A DNA stretch of 64,000 nucleotides. It comes from a bacterium UBP8_UBA817 (GTDB lineage Bacteria > Margulisbacteria > Marinamargulisbacteria > SXXA01 > SICP01). Shown here piece after piece: positions 26,006 to 34,900 of the stretch. Under the pieces are notes generated by a model, which was not told where the DNA came from, did not search any database, and saw only the letters and a program-made list of their open reading frames with translations. Numbering within the stretch: position 1 is the stretch's first letter; each line of letters opens with the position of its first letter. A program made the position numbers and the translations under genes. The stretch covers positions 19,984-83,983 of the forward strand of contig CAMCZW010000004.1 of the NCBI GenBank assembly GCA_945888435.1, written 5' to 3'.

Positions 26006-26566
26006 CTACAATACTCGTTCCAAGTACTCATTAGATTCGGTATTAACACGAATCACGTCACCGGTTTTAACAAAGCCCGGCGCATTAATCTCCATACCAT
26101 TCACCAATCTAACCGGACGAAGCGAATTAGTCGCTGTCGCTTTTTTAAGTTCAGGTGGTGCAAAATCAACTTTAATATCGATGGTTAATGGCAATTCAAG
26201 ACCTACAGGCGTTCCTTCATAAAACACCACATCATAATCAATACCTTCCTGAAAATATTGAGCCTGATTTTCAAGTAAATCTTGAGGAAGCGTGGTTTGC
26301 TCATAAGACTCTTGATCCATAAATACAAAGCCAGTGGGCTCTGCAAATAAAAACTGCATTTTTCGATGATCTAAAATGGCCTTATCCACCTTATCGCTTG
26401 ACCGAAACCGTTGCTCCAAATTTTTACCCGTCATGATATTTTTAAGCTTTGTCTGAACACAAGCGACTCCCTTACCAGGAGTCACATGCATCATATACGC
26501 AACACGCCAAAGCTCTTTATCAAGTACTAAAATATTTCCCACACGTATTTGAGTTGCCAAAATCAT
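26006..26566 (-). CDS. efp: Elongation factor P
   Basis: Relieves ribosome stalling at proline runs. The 186-aa three-domain protein has the tip loop HVTPGKG, with Lys32 at the site modified in many bacteria, and the C-terminal GDVIRVNTESNEYLERV signature. No modification gene (epmA, earP) is visible in the window. It lies between typA (1-nt gap) and tadA (0-nt gap), a translation-factor operon. Confidence 0.96.
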   Translation of the reverse strand: MILATQIRVGNILVLDKELWRVAYMMHVTPGKGVACVQTKLKNIMTGKNLEQRFRSSDKVDKAILDHRKMQFLFAEPTGFVFMDQESYEQTTLPQDLLENQAQYFQEGIDYDVVFYEGTPVGLELPLTIDIKVDFAPPELKKATATNSLRPVRLVNGMEINAPGFVKTGDVIRVNTESNEYLERVL

Positions 26567-26567
26567 G

Positions 26568-28379
26568 TTATTTATGTCTTTTTCGGTCTGTCTCTTTCAA
26601 GTGTTTTTTACGCAAACGGATGGCTTTAGGGGTTACTTCAACCAATTCATCATCCGCAATAAACGCCAAACACTGTTCAAGAGAAAAAATAGTCGGAGTT
26701 GTCAAAAAGATTCCATCATCAGATCCAGAAGCTCTCATATTGGTGAGTTTTTTACTTTTGGCAGGATTAACAATCATGTCATCGTCTCGAGCATTTTCTC
26801 CGATAATTTGCCCCTCATAAACATCTACGCCTGGCCCCATAAATAGGCGCCCTCTTTCTTGTAAATTATTAAGTGCAAAGGCAACAGTAGTAGCCTGTTC
26901 ACCCGAAATCAAAACTCCATTTTGACGAGTACGAATGACACCTACATATTTTCCATACTCTAAAAAGCGAGAGTACATGACTCCCAAGCCTTTCGTCTGA
27001 GTCATAAATTCAGAGATATACCCTAAAAGTCCACGAGTTGGAATTCGGTAAGACAACCGAGAAACACCGTTATCCTGTGTCATCTCATTCATAATTCCTT
27101 TACGCCCACCCATACTTTCAATCACGGGTCCCATTGTCGTCTCATCAACTTCAATCGTGACCTCTTCATAAGGCTCCATTTTTTCGCCATTAATGGTTTT
27201 CAAAATAACCTGAGGTCGTGATACTTGAAACTCATAGCCTTCACGTCTCATTTTTTCAATCAAAATAGACAAATGCAGCTCACCACGACCCGCTACTTTA
27301 TATCCAATACCAGAGTCGGAGTCTTCCACTTGTAACGCGACGTCAGATAATAATTCACGTTGTAAACGATCCTTAAGATGCCTAGACGTCACATAGTCCC
27401 CTTCTTGACCAGAAAATGGAGAATCATTGGCCATAAATGTCATAGAAATCGTCGGAGGGTCAATCGGAAGCATTGGCAATGGAATCGGATTTAAAGGATC
27501 GGTAATCGTCTCACCCACCCGGATATCTTCCACACCTGCAATCGCAAAAATATCACCAACACCAACCACATCAACTTCTTTAAGCTGATTAACATGATAT
27601 TCAAATAATTTTGTCACACGTGCTGTTCGAGGCGCTTTATCCTCAACACCCGCATAAATCGCGATTTGCTGATTTACTTTCAATGTTCCAGAAGTCAACT
27701 TCCCAATCGCAAGACGGCCCATAAATTGAGAATAGTTAATATTGCTCACCATAAACTGAACGGGCTGATCCGCTTCACCTTTTGGAACTGGGATTTTTTT
27801 AATGATTAAATCAAATAACAAATTGGCATTACCGGCCTCATCATCAAGACTATTCTTAAAAATACCTTCACGTGCAATTGCATAAATAACAGGGAAATCT
27901 AAAACATGGTCTTCAGCATTAATCCCAACCAGTAAGTCAAAAACCTGATCCACAGCCCAATCGGGGCGTGCACTATTTTTATCAATTTTATTGACAAGAA
28001 CAATCACTGGGAGATTCAAATTAACCGCTTTTTTCAAAACGAAATAAGACTGAGGCATTGGACCTTCAGCCGCATCCACTAAAAAGACAGCGCCGTCTGC
28101 CATGTTAAGTACGCGCTCAACTTCGCCACCAAAGTCCGCGTGACCGGGGGTGTCGATAATATTGATACGGTAATCCTTATAATTACAGGCTCCGTTTTTA
28201 GATTGAATAGTAATTCCGCGCTCTTTCTCGATATCAATAGAGTCCATTAAGCGTTCTGCAACAACTTGATTTTCTCTAAAAAGACCGCCATGTTTAAACA
28301 ATTGGTCAACTAATGTGGTTTTACCGTGGTCAACGTGCGCAATGATTGCAACGTTACGAATTTTATCTTTCTGATGCAT
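26568..28379 (-). CDS. typA: Ribosome-associated GTPase TypA/BipA
   Basis: Translational GTPase used in ribosome assembly and stress. The 603-aa protein has the EF-G-like G domain with AHVDHGKTT (about 15-23), RGITI, DTPGHAD and NKID. Domains II, III and V follow, plus the BipA-specific C-terminal domain. Length matches the family (about 600). It is the first gene of typA-efp-tadA. The 362-bp divergent region upstream also serves rpoD. Confidence 0.96.
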   Translation of the reverse strand: MHQKDKIRNVAIIAHVDHGKTTLVDQLFKHGGLFRENQVVAERLMDSIDIEKERGITIQSKNGACNYKDYRINIIDTPGHADFGGEVERVLNMADGAVFLVDAAEGPMPQSYFVLKKAVNLNLPVIVLVNKIDKNSARPDWAVDQVFDLLVGINAEDHVLDFPVIYAIAREGIFKNSLDDEAGNANLLFDLIIKKIPVPKGEADQPVQFMVSNINYSQFMGRLAIGKLTSGTLKVNQQIAIYAGVEDKAPRTARVTKLFEYHVNQLKEVDVVGVGDIFAIAGVEDIRVGETITDPLNPIPLPMLPIDPPTISMTFMANDSPFSGQEGDYVTSRHLKDRLQRELLSDVALQVEDSDSGIGYKVAGRGELHLSILIEKMRREGYEFQVSRPQVILKTINGEKMEPYEEVTIEVDETTMGPVIESMGGRKGIMNEMTQDNGVSRLSYRIPTRGLLGYISEFMTQTKGLGVMYSRFLEYGKYVGVIRTRQNGVLISGEQATTVAFALNNLQERGRLFMGPGVDVYEGQIIGENARDDDMIVNPAKSKKLTNMRASGSDDGIFLTTPTIFSLEQCLAFIADDELVEVTPKAIRLRKKHLKETDRKRHK

Positions 28380-28741
28380 GAAGGCCCCTATTTCTATTGA
28401 ATGTTTATATTAAAAAAATGTGTCGATCTTACGTAAAATCAGCCTTACTGTCAAACATGAAGCCCTCAAGGGTCATCATCATGTGACATTAAAAATAAAT
28501 AGCATTGACACAACAAAAAAAATCCACCACAATGACAAACCTTTAAAAATGGCTTTGAGAGCCAACTTAATCCGGATAAGGATTTCAAATAAATAGCCGC
28601 ACGGAATCACGTGTCGCTAATCATCTAAATATAAATAAATAAAAATTATAAATGAAATTTTTGCCATAAACATGCCGATAAGAAGTATGGAAATGGAACG
28701 AAAATGATAAGTCATTCCAAAAAACAGGTGGAAAACAAAAG
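28380..28741. promoter_or_regulatory. Divergent typA/rpoD control region with a long rpoD leader
   Basis: This 362-bp stretch has no gene. A good promoter toward rpoD is TTGACA (28505-28510), a 17-bp spacer and CACAAT (28528-28533). It would give a leader of about 200 nt with three small hairpins: GGCT-TTGAG-AGCC (28551-28563), AATCC/GGATT (28569-28584) and CACG/CGTG (28600-28613). AGGTGG about 9 bases before the rpoD ATG is the likely ribosome site. No known riboswitch was recognised. Confidence 0.5.
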
Positions 28742-29752
28742 ATGAGCACAGAAGAAATTTTGAATGGCATTGAAGATCCAGAAAGCATGTTGGCCGAAAT
28801 TGAAAGCATGTTGGAATCACGCGTAGAGATTACCGAAGAAGAAGATGACCTTGAAGTCATCGACGAAAAGGCCGCACCTGAAGAAGACGTCGCAAAAGCA
28901 AGCTTAGTCTCTTTAGAAAAAGCACCTGACCTGGACGACTCCGTCAAAATGTACCTTAGAGAAATAGGAACCATTGATCTTCTCACTCAAGAACAAGAGA
29001 TTGATCTTGCAAAACGAGTTGAAGCTGGAGAAATGGCCGCAAAACAACAACTCATTAATGCCAACTTAAGATTAGTCGTTTCCATCGCTAAAAAATACAC
29101 AGGCCAAGGCCTTTTATTTTTAGATTTAATTCAAGAAGGAAACACTGGATTAATTAGAGCCGCTGAGAAGTTTGACTACCGAAAAGGGTTCAAATTTTCA
29201 ACATATGCCACATGGTGGATTAAACAAGGGATTACCCGAGCCATTGCCGACCAATCTCGTACAATCCGAGTCCCTGTCCACATGGTTGAAACTATCTACA
29301 AAGTAAAAAAGACATCGCGAATCTTAATGCAGGAATTTGGAAGAAGACCTAGCAACGAAGAAATCAGCGAACGTACTGGACTACCTTTAGAAAATATCGT
29401 CGCAATCCGAAAATATTCTCAGGTCCCCCTATCCCTTGAAATGCCAATTGGAGACGAAGAGTCTTCTCAATTAGGTGACTTCATTGAAGATAAAAACCTA
29501 GAAGCACCAGATACAACCACAATGAGAAACATCCTCAGAGAAGAGCTTGTTAAATCAATGGATGTTCTCACCGAAAGAGAACAAATGATCCTGAAACTTC
29601 GCTTCGGTTTCGACGACGGACGTCCAAGAACCCTAGAAGAAGTAGGCCGAGTCTACAACGTAACTCGAGAACGAATTAGGCAAATCGAAGAAAAAGCCCT
29701 CCGAAAACTACGCCATCCAACCCGCCGCGCCCGCCTCGAATCTTTCAGATAA
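28742..29752 (+). CDS. rpoD: Primary sigma factor (RpoD/SigA, sigma-70)
   Basis: Directs RNA polymerase to housekeeping promoters. At 336 aa it lacks region 1.1 and the large non-conserved insert; residues 1-64 are a short, very acidic tail. Region 1.2 starts [12 protein letters not shown] (65-76). Region 2 includes [19 protein letters not shown] (about 150-168), region 3 follows, and region 4 ends [20 protein letters not shown] with the -35-binding HTH. The residues that read the -10 element are those of a group 1 sigma. A shared repeat or terminator lies 14 bp past the stop. Confidence 0.95.
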   Translation: MSTEEILNGIEDPESMLAEIESMLESRVEITEEEDDLEVIDEKAAPEEDVAKASLVSLEKAPDLDDSVKMYLREIGTIDLLTQEQEIDLAKRVEAGEMAAKQQLINANLRLVVSIAKKYTGQGLLFLDLIQEGNTGLIRAAEKFDYRKGFKFSTYATWWIKQGITRAIADQSRTIRVPVHMVETIYKVKKTSRILMQEFGRRPSNEEISERTGLPLENIVAIRKYSQVPLSLEMPIGDEESSQLGDFIEDKNLEAPDTTTMRNILREELVKSMDVLTEREQMILKLRFGFDDGRPRTLEEVGRVYNVTRERIRQIEEKALRKLRHPTRRARLESFR

Positions 29753-29765
29753 CCACTCGATAAAA

Positions 29766-29802
29766 ATGTAGGGGCATCCCTCGTGGGTGCCCGCCTCTAC
29801 AA
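29766..29802. repeat. Dispersed hairpin repeat, copy 1 (between rpoD and pyrF)
   Basis: TGTAGGGGCA (29767-29776) and TCGTGGGTGCCC (29781-29792) are shared exactly with a second copy at 44595-44620. The outer arms TGTAG and CTACA and the inner GGGCA and TGCCC pair into a hairpin, with A/T runs on both sides. It sits between two convergent genes, so it may also act as a bidirectional terminator. Confidence 0.65.
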
Positions 29803-29808
29803 AAAGAA

Positions 29809-30606
29809 TTACAACGAAAGAATAGACTTCCTCACAGACTCCGCAATCGGCTTCTGCTGAGACGCATATAAAATCGATCTCCCAACATTCACAATCAAAA
29901 GCCCAAGTCGCGGGGACTGGCAATCCACAATATCCGTATAACCACCGCCCTGAGACCCTACTCCAGGCACCAGAAAATCAAGAGTTGGGTACTGACATGC
30001 AATCGACTTAAACAGCGACTGCGTCGCACCTACAACCGCACCCACATTATGGTAACGATCATTCCAGGTAACTATTTTATCCAACACATGACAATACAAT
30101 GGACGACCATCTTTCATTTCCATTAATTCAAAATCAGCAGACCCAGGGTTTGAAGTAAGCCCCAGGACAAAATGAAATTTAGACGTATACTCAAAAAAAG
30201 GCGTTAAACTGTCTTCTCCCATATAGGGATGAAGTGTTGTCGCCGACGCATTTAAACTATCAAACAAAAAGCGCGCCTGCATCCGAGAGGTATTGCCAAT
30301 ATCTCCCCGTTTCGCATCCAAAATCACCGGTAAATACGACGGAATATACGCAATGACCCGTTCTAAAACACGCAAACCATCAATCCCATACGCTTCAAAA
30401 AAAGAAATATTTGGTTTATAGGCCACAACCAAATCATGGCTACAATCAATCACAGACCTTAAAAAGTCCTCAACACCAAGCAACGAGCGATCATACCCAG
30501 CAGGTAATAATTCAATATCAGGATCTAAACCAACGCAAACTTGGCGGCCAGTATTCTCAATATTAGTTAAAATTTGTTGTAAAAAAGGGTGTCGGTCTAC
30601 TGACAT
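29809..30606 (-). CDS. pyrF: Orotidine 5'-phosphate decarboxylase (type 2)
   Basis: Decarboxylates OMP to UMP, the last step of pyrimidine synthesis. The 265-aa protein belongs to the longer type 2 subgroup, with VCVGLDPD, the catalytic DAKRGDIG (about 98-105), LTSNPGS and PGVGSQGG. It overlaps the end of pyrE by 10 bp and completes the order rplY-pyrE-pyrF. The two enzymes carry out consecutive reactions. Confidence 0.95.
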   Translation of the reverse strand: MSVDRHPFLQQILTNIENTGRQVCVGLDPDIELLPAGYDRSLLGVEDFLRSVIDCSHDLVVAYKPNISFFEAYGIDGLRVLERVIAYIPSYLPVILDAKRGDIGNTSRMQARFLFDSLNASATTLHPYMGEDSLTPFFEYTSKFHFVLGLTSNPGSADFELMEMKDGRPLYCHVLDKIVTWNDRYHNVGAVVGATQSLFKSIACQYPTLDFLVPGVGSQGGGYTDIVDCQSPRLGLLIVNVGRSILYASQQKPIAESVRKSILSL

Positions 30607-31124
30607 GACTTTAAATCAGCAGTCGTAAACAAGGCTTTTACATCCGAGTACCCTGCGTTATGCAAGTTTTCGAATGCGCCTTCCTGGCGATTAATCACAC
30701 CAACGATACGAACAATATTGACTGACTCAGACTTCAACACATCACAGGCTTGCATCACTGCGCCGCCGGTTGTCAAAATATCTTCGATTACAACCATTCG
30801 TTCTTTAGGATGAAACTCGCCTTCAATTAAACGGCGCGTGCCATAGCCTTTGTCAGATTTACGAACAATCACAAAAGGCTTATTTAATTTAACGGATAAA
30901 AGTGCAGCTAAAGAAACGGCTCCCAATTCAGGAGCCGCAATACGATCATAACTATCAGAAGGAGGGAAAAGAAGAGCCAATGCATCACATAATGGATTCA
31001 AAATTTCGGGCTTAGTCTCAAACAAATACTTATCAATATAATAAGTAGTCGGCTTACCAGAACGGGTAACAAACTCCCCTTCTAAGTAGGCCGCATATTT
31101 GAGAGAGGCTAAGAGTTCACTCAT
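30597..31124 (-). CDS. pyrE: Orotate phosphoribosyltransferase
   Basis: Adds PRPP ribose phosphate to orotate, giving OMP. The 175-aa type I PRTase has the PRPP loop VVIEDILTTGGAV near 112-124, a flexible-loop stretch RKSDKGYGTR, and the N-terminal hood GEFVTRSGKPTTYYID. It is shorter than the E. coli enzyme (213) but has all core motifs. It lies 9 bp after rplY. Confidence 0.94.
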   Translation of the reverse strand: MSELLASLKYAAYLEGEFVTRSGKPTTYYIDKYLFETKPEILNPLCDALALLFPPSDSYDRIAAPELGAVSLAALLSVKLNKPFVIVRKSDKGYGTRRLIEGEFHPKERMVVIEDILTTGGAVMQACDVLKSESVNIVRIVGVINRQEGAFENLHNAGYSDVKALFTTADLKSCQ

Positions 31125-31133
31125 TTAAAGACT

Positions 31134-31742
31134 CTAGGCAGCCTTTTTAGCTGCTTCTTCGTCTTCAGCTGCCTTACCTCTTGGGATGCTAACACGAGCA
31201 ATCAAGATTGACTCAGGAGTCAAGTAAGTCACACCAGCCGGAGCAGGTAAATCTTTCAAGAAAATAGAGTCGCCGATATTCATTAAAGAAACATCAACGA
31301 TCACCGATGCAGGGACATCCTTAGGAAGACAAGAAATTTTAATTTTAGAAATCTTTTTCGCTAAAGTACCTCCCATTTTAGTTCCAGGGGCAATTCCTTT
31401 AAAAACTAAAGGAGTCTCAAGATCAACTGAAACATCTTCTAATACAAGTTTAAAATCAACATGAATAAATTCTTGTGAAAAGACATCACGGTCAAAACAG
31501 TGAGGCAATACCACTAATGAGGAAGGCTTATCGCCAGTCAATTCAAGAGAAATTAATGTATTTTTTCCAAAAGTACTTTTAGAAAAAAGTTTCTTTAATT
31601 CACTTGGGCTTACTGAAATCGCAAGCGGTTCAGAATCATTCCCATAAACAATTGCAGGAATAAGACCAGTGCTTTTAAGCCTTTTAACTTGATTTTTACC
31701 AAATGCAGTACGAACTCGTGCTGCTAAAGCGACAGTATTCAT
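31134..31742 (-). CDS. rplY: 50S ribosomal protein L25, CTC type
   Basis: Binds 5S rRNA in the large subunit. The 202-aa protein has the N-terminal L25 domain (about 1-92, with GLIPAIVYG) and the C-terminal beta domain of the TL5/CTC type, ending in an Ala/Glu/Lys tail. It has a real leader with AGGTGA upstream of the ATG. First of three genes with pyrE and pyrF. pth, which often pairs with rplY, is located elsewhere here. Confidence 0.93.
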   Translation of the reverse strand: MNTVALAARVRTAFGKNQVKRLKSTGLIPAIVYGNDSEPLAISVSPSELKKLFSKSTFGKNTLISLELTGDKPSSLVVLPHCFDRDVFSQEFIHVDFKLVLEDVSVDLETPLVFKGIAPGTKMGGTLAKKISKIKISCLPKDVPASVIVDVSLMNIGDSIFLKDLPAPAGVTYLTPESILIARVSIPRGKAAEDEEAAKKAA

Positions 31743-31825
31743 GTGTATTTCACCTAACTTGATTCAAATATAACTAAAAAACTGTCACTTAAAAAATGAC
31801 AGAAGAACATAAATAATACCCAAGT

Positions 31826-32500
31826 TTACACAATATGAGAAGGGGCGATCTTTGAGCACATCCCATTCGATGGACAATACTCAGAAACTGTACAACTAGC
31901 ACAGAGAGGGTTAATCGCTTTACAAGTACGACGACCATGTAAAATTGTGAGCGTTGAAAAGTCGATCCAGGTCTCTTTTGGCCAGATTTTGGCAAGATCA
32001 TATTCAATCTGCGTAGGATCCTGGGACTTTGTAAAATGCCAGCGAGTGGCTAGCCGTTTCACATGGGTATCCACCGTAATACCAGGGATACCAAAAGCTT
32101 GCCCCAATACTACATTAGCTGTTTTACGCCCTACCCCTGGTAATTTAATCAGTTCTTCTAAAACCAACGGAACTTCTCCCCCATACTGACTACATAACAG
32201 AGATGCCGTTTGGATAATATTGGCCGATTTATTTCTAAAAAAATTAACCGATTTAAGAAATTCCATAACTTCTTCCAGAGGAGCCTCAGACAATGCCTGA
32301 GGAGTCGAAAATGCCCTAAATAATGCAGGAGTCACCCGATTGACCCGCTCATCCGTACATTGGGCGGACAAAATCACCGCAATCAGCAATTCAAATGGAT
32401 TACGGTGAATTAAAAAAGGGCTTAAATCATCAAAATCACGGCACAAAAGCTCATAAATTACCGCCGCCCGTTGCTTTTTAAGCTTAAGAGTCTCCGTCAT
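31826..32500 (-). CDS. nth: Endonuclease III (DNA glycosylase/AP lyase)
   Basis: Removes oxidised pyrimidines and nicks AP sites. The 224-aa protein has the helix-hairpin-helix LPGVGRKTA with the catalytic Lys, the catalytic Asp in TVDTHV, and the [4Fe-4S] ligands Cys-x6-Cys-x2-Cys-x5-Cys in CKAINPLCASCTVSEYC. Its start overlaps the xth stop by 4 bp, so two base-excision repair enzymes are translated together. No terminator is obvious in the 83 bp between its upstream neighbour's start and its own stop. Confidence 0.95.
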   Translation of the reverse strand: MTETLKLKKQRAAVIYELLCRDFDDLSPFLIHRNPFELLIAVILSAQCTDERVNRVTPALFRAFSTPQALSEAPLEEVMEFLKSVNFFRNKSANIIQTASLLCSQYGGEVPLVLEELIKLPGVGRKTANVVLGQAFGIPGITVDTHVKRLATRWHFTKSQDPTQIEYDLAKIWPKETWIDFSTLTILHGRRTCKAINPLCASCTVSEYCPSNGMCSKIAPSHIV

Positions 32501-33276
32501 GTTTTAGCGACTGGATGAAGCTCAATACCAACCGGACAATGATCGGACCCATAGGCATCTTGATGAATAAAGGCATTTTTCAAACGCGGGATAAAATCCG
32601 AAGTCGCAAAAAAATAATCAATTCGCCACCCAACATTTCTCTCTCTCGCACGAGTTTGCATGCTCCACCAGGTATACTCTTCAGGTTTTGTATTAAATAA
32701 TCGAAATGTATCGACATAGCCCATCTCAACCAGGCGATCCATCCAAGCTCTTTCAATCGGTAAGAACCCAGACTCCCCTTCATTTTCCTTTGGGCGAGAC
32801 AAATCAATCGGTTTATGAGCAGTATTATAGTCCCCACAAATTACCACTGGCTTCCCAGATTTTCTCAAATCCTCACAATAATCAAAAAATGCCTGATAAA
32901 AATCCAACTTATATTGAAGCCGCTCATCATCCCGCTGACCATTTGGGAAATAAACACTAAATAAAATAAAATCATCATATTCAGCCATCACAGCACGGCC
33001 TTCAACATCAAATCGCTCAATGCCAAATCCTTCTTGAACACGAATTGGTTTTTTTCGAGTCAAAATTGCAACACCGCTATAGCCTTTACGCAAAGCTGAG
33101 TGCCAGATTCCATAATATCCCGACGGATTTAATACCTCATCCGGCAAGTCTTCAGGACGTGCCTTTGTTTCTTGCAAGCACACAACATCAGGTTCAAAAT
33201 TATCCAAATACGCTTTTAAAGCACCCTTACGGACAACCGCACGAATTCCATTTACATTCCACGATACTAACTTCAC
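32497..33276 (-). CDS. xth: Exodeoxyribonuclease III
   Basis: AP endonuclease and 3' exonuclease of base-excision repair. The 259-aa protein begins MKLVSWNVNGIRA with a GTG start after GGAGG. LQETKA carries the metal-binding Glu, GDYNTAH the Asp/Asn pair, and GSDHCPV the catalytic His near the end. It is coupled to nth and lies divergent from leuA. Confidence 0.95.
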   Translation of the reverse strand: MKLVSWNVNGIRAVVRKGALKAYLDNFEPDVVCLQETKARPEDLPDEVLNPSGYYGIWHSALRKGYSGVAILTRKKPIRVQEGFGIERFDVEGRAVMAEYDDFILFSVYFPNGQRDDERLQYKLDFYQAFFDYCEDLRKSGKPVVICGDYNTAHKPIDLSRPKENEGESGFLPIERAWMDRLVEMGYVDTFRLFNTKPEEYTWWSMQTRARERNVGWRIDYFFATSDFIPRLKNAFIHQDAYGSDHCPVGIELHPVAKT

Positions 33277-33364
33277 AAAAACAGCCTCCAGAATACCTAT
33301 TTATTATTGTTGACGAAACTACCCGTATGATACACTCAAATTCCCCGAATCAGGAGGTCACTGA

Positions 33365-34900
33365 ATGTCTACCCATATCAAAATATTTGACACCACATTA
33401 CGCGACGGAGAACAATCCCCCGGCTGCTCGATGAATTTAGAAGAAAAATTAGAAATTGCTTATCAATTAGAACGTCTTGGCGTGGATATTATCGAAGCCG
33501 GATTTGCGATGAGCTCCAGAGGTGATTTTGAAGCCATCGAAGCCATCGCAACCCATATCCATACTCCAACCATCTGCAGCTTAGCCAGAGCTATCAAGGC
33601 CGATATCCAAGCCGCAGCAGACGCCATTAAAAAAGCAAAGCGGCAACGCATCCATACATTTATCGCAACGTCTCCAATTCATATGGAATACAAACTCAAA
33701 ATGAGTCCAGAAAAGGTCATTGAAAACGCAGTAGGCGCCGTCCAATTTGCCAAATCATTTGTGCAGGATGTCGAGTTTTCATGCGAAGATGCAGGACGAT
33801 CGGATAAGCACTTTTTAGTCAAAATCTTGACCGAAACCATTAAAGCCGGTGCCACTGTTGTCAACATCCCAGACACCGTCGGATATCAAACGCCAGAAGA
33901 ATATGGCCAATTAATCCGGTTTTTAAAAGAAACGGTCCCAGGCATCGATAAAGTTGATATTTCGGTTCATTGTCATGACGACTTAGGATTATCAACTGCC
34001 AACGCCCTTTCTGGTGTGTTAAATGGGGCCACGCAAGTCGAATGCACCATCAACGGCATCGGAGAACGTGCTGGCAACACTGCGCTAGAAGAAATCGTTA
34101 TGGCCTTGAATGTCCGAAAAGCAACCTATCAGGCTCACACCAACATCGTGACCAAAGAGATTTTCAAAACATCCAGATTAGTATCAACAATCACAGGGTC
34201 CGTGGTCCAAACCAACAAAGCCATCGTTGGCGCCAACGCCTTTGCTCACGAAGCCGGTATTCATCAGGATGGAATGCTCAAAATGCGACAAACCTATGAA
34301 ATCATGGAACCAGAAAGTGTGGGGATTTCAAGCACAAAATTAGTTCTTGGAAAACACTCAGGTCGCCATGCATTTACAGATAAACTAAAAGAGTTAGGGT
34401 TCACCTTAACCGACGCTGGAATCAATAAATCATTTGAAGAATTCAAGCAATTAGCCGACAAGAAAAAGGAAATTGCCGATGAAGATATTGAAGCCATCGT
34501 TTCAAATAAAATGGCGATTGGAGAAGACTTATTTCATATTGAAGATATCGAAGTCATCTCCAAAATCGGTCAAAAACCCAATGCCACAATCACCCTTAAA
34601 AAAGGATCCGAGCAAGTCACCAAAACAGCTGAAGGTGCAGGATCTGTAGATGCGATTTACAAAACGATCGATGAAATCGTCGGCGAAGAATTTCAACTTA
34701 AAGACTATATCGTTCAAGGTGTCACCGGTGGTACGGATGCTCTCGCAGAAGTCGTAGTCAGATTACAAGAGAAAAAGCGAACCTTTACTGGAAGAGGTGC
34801 AGCATTAGATGTATTAGAAGCATCAGCAAAAGCCTATGTTATGGCCATTAATAAATTATTAGCTGGGCGAGGAATCGAGAGAATTAAAGCTCAATTGTGA
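33365..34900 (+). CDS. leuA: 2-Isopropylmalate synthase
   Basis: Condenses acetyl-CoA with 2-oxoisovalerate, the committed step to leucine. The 511-aa protein has the HMGL-like barrel with TTLRDGEQSPG (about 10-20), HCHDDLGLST and NGIGERAGNT, then the LeuA regulatory domain (about 370-511) for leucine feedback. It has a leader with AGGAGG at 33352-33357 and a -10 TACACT further up. The 88-bp upstream region is too short for a leader-peptide attenuator. leuB is 1.3 kb downstream; leuC and leuD are not in the window. Confidence 0.95.
   Translation: MSTHIKIFDTTLRDGEQSPGCSMNLEEKLEIAYQLERLGVDIIEAGFAMSSRGDFEAIEAIATHIHTPTICSLARAIKADIQAAADAIKKAKRQRIHTFIATSPIHMEYKLKMSPEKVIENAVGAVQFAKSFVQDVEFSCEDAGRSDKHFLVKILTETIKAGATVVNIPDTVGYQTPEEYGQLIRFLKETVPGIDKVDISVHCHDDLGLSTANALSGVLNGATQVECTINGIGERAGNTALEEIVMALNVRKATYQAHTNIVTKEIFKTSRLVSTITGSVVQTNKAIVGANAFAHEAGIHQDGMLKMRQTYEIMEPESVGISSTKLVLGKHSGRHAFTDKLKELGFTLTDAGINKSFEEFKQLADKKKEIADEDIEAIVSNKMAIGEDLFHIEDIEVISKIGQKPNATITLKKGSEQVTKTAEGAGSVDAIYKTIDEIVGEEFQLKDYIVQGVTGGTDALAEVVVRLQEKKRTFTGRGAALDVLEASAKAYVMAINKLLAGRGIERIKAQL

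Noticed and set aside
28621..28986. 121-aa minus-strand frame over the rpoD start
   Set aside because: Ser-rich shadow of the acidic RpoD N-terminus; no ribosome site.
33277..33364. Leucine leader-peptide attenuator before leuA
   Set aside because: No Leu-rich small frame and no terminator hairpin in 88 bp.
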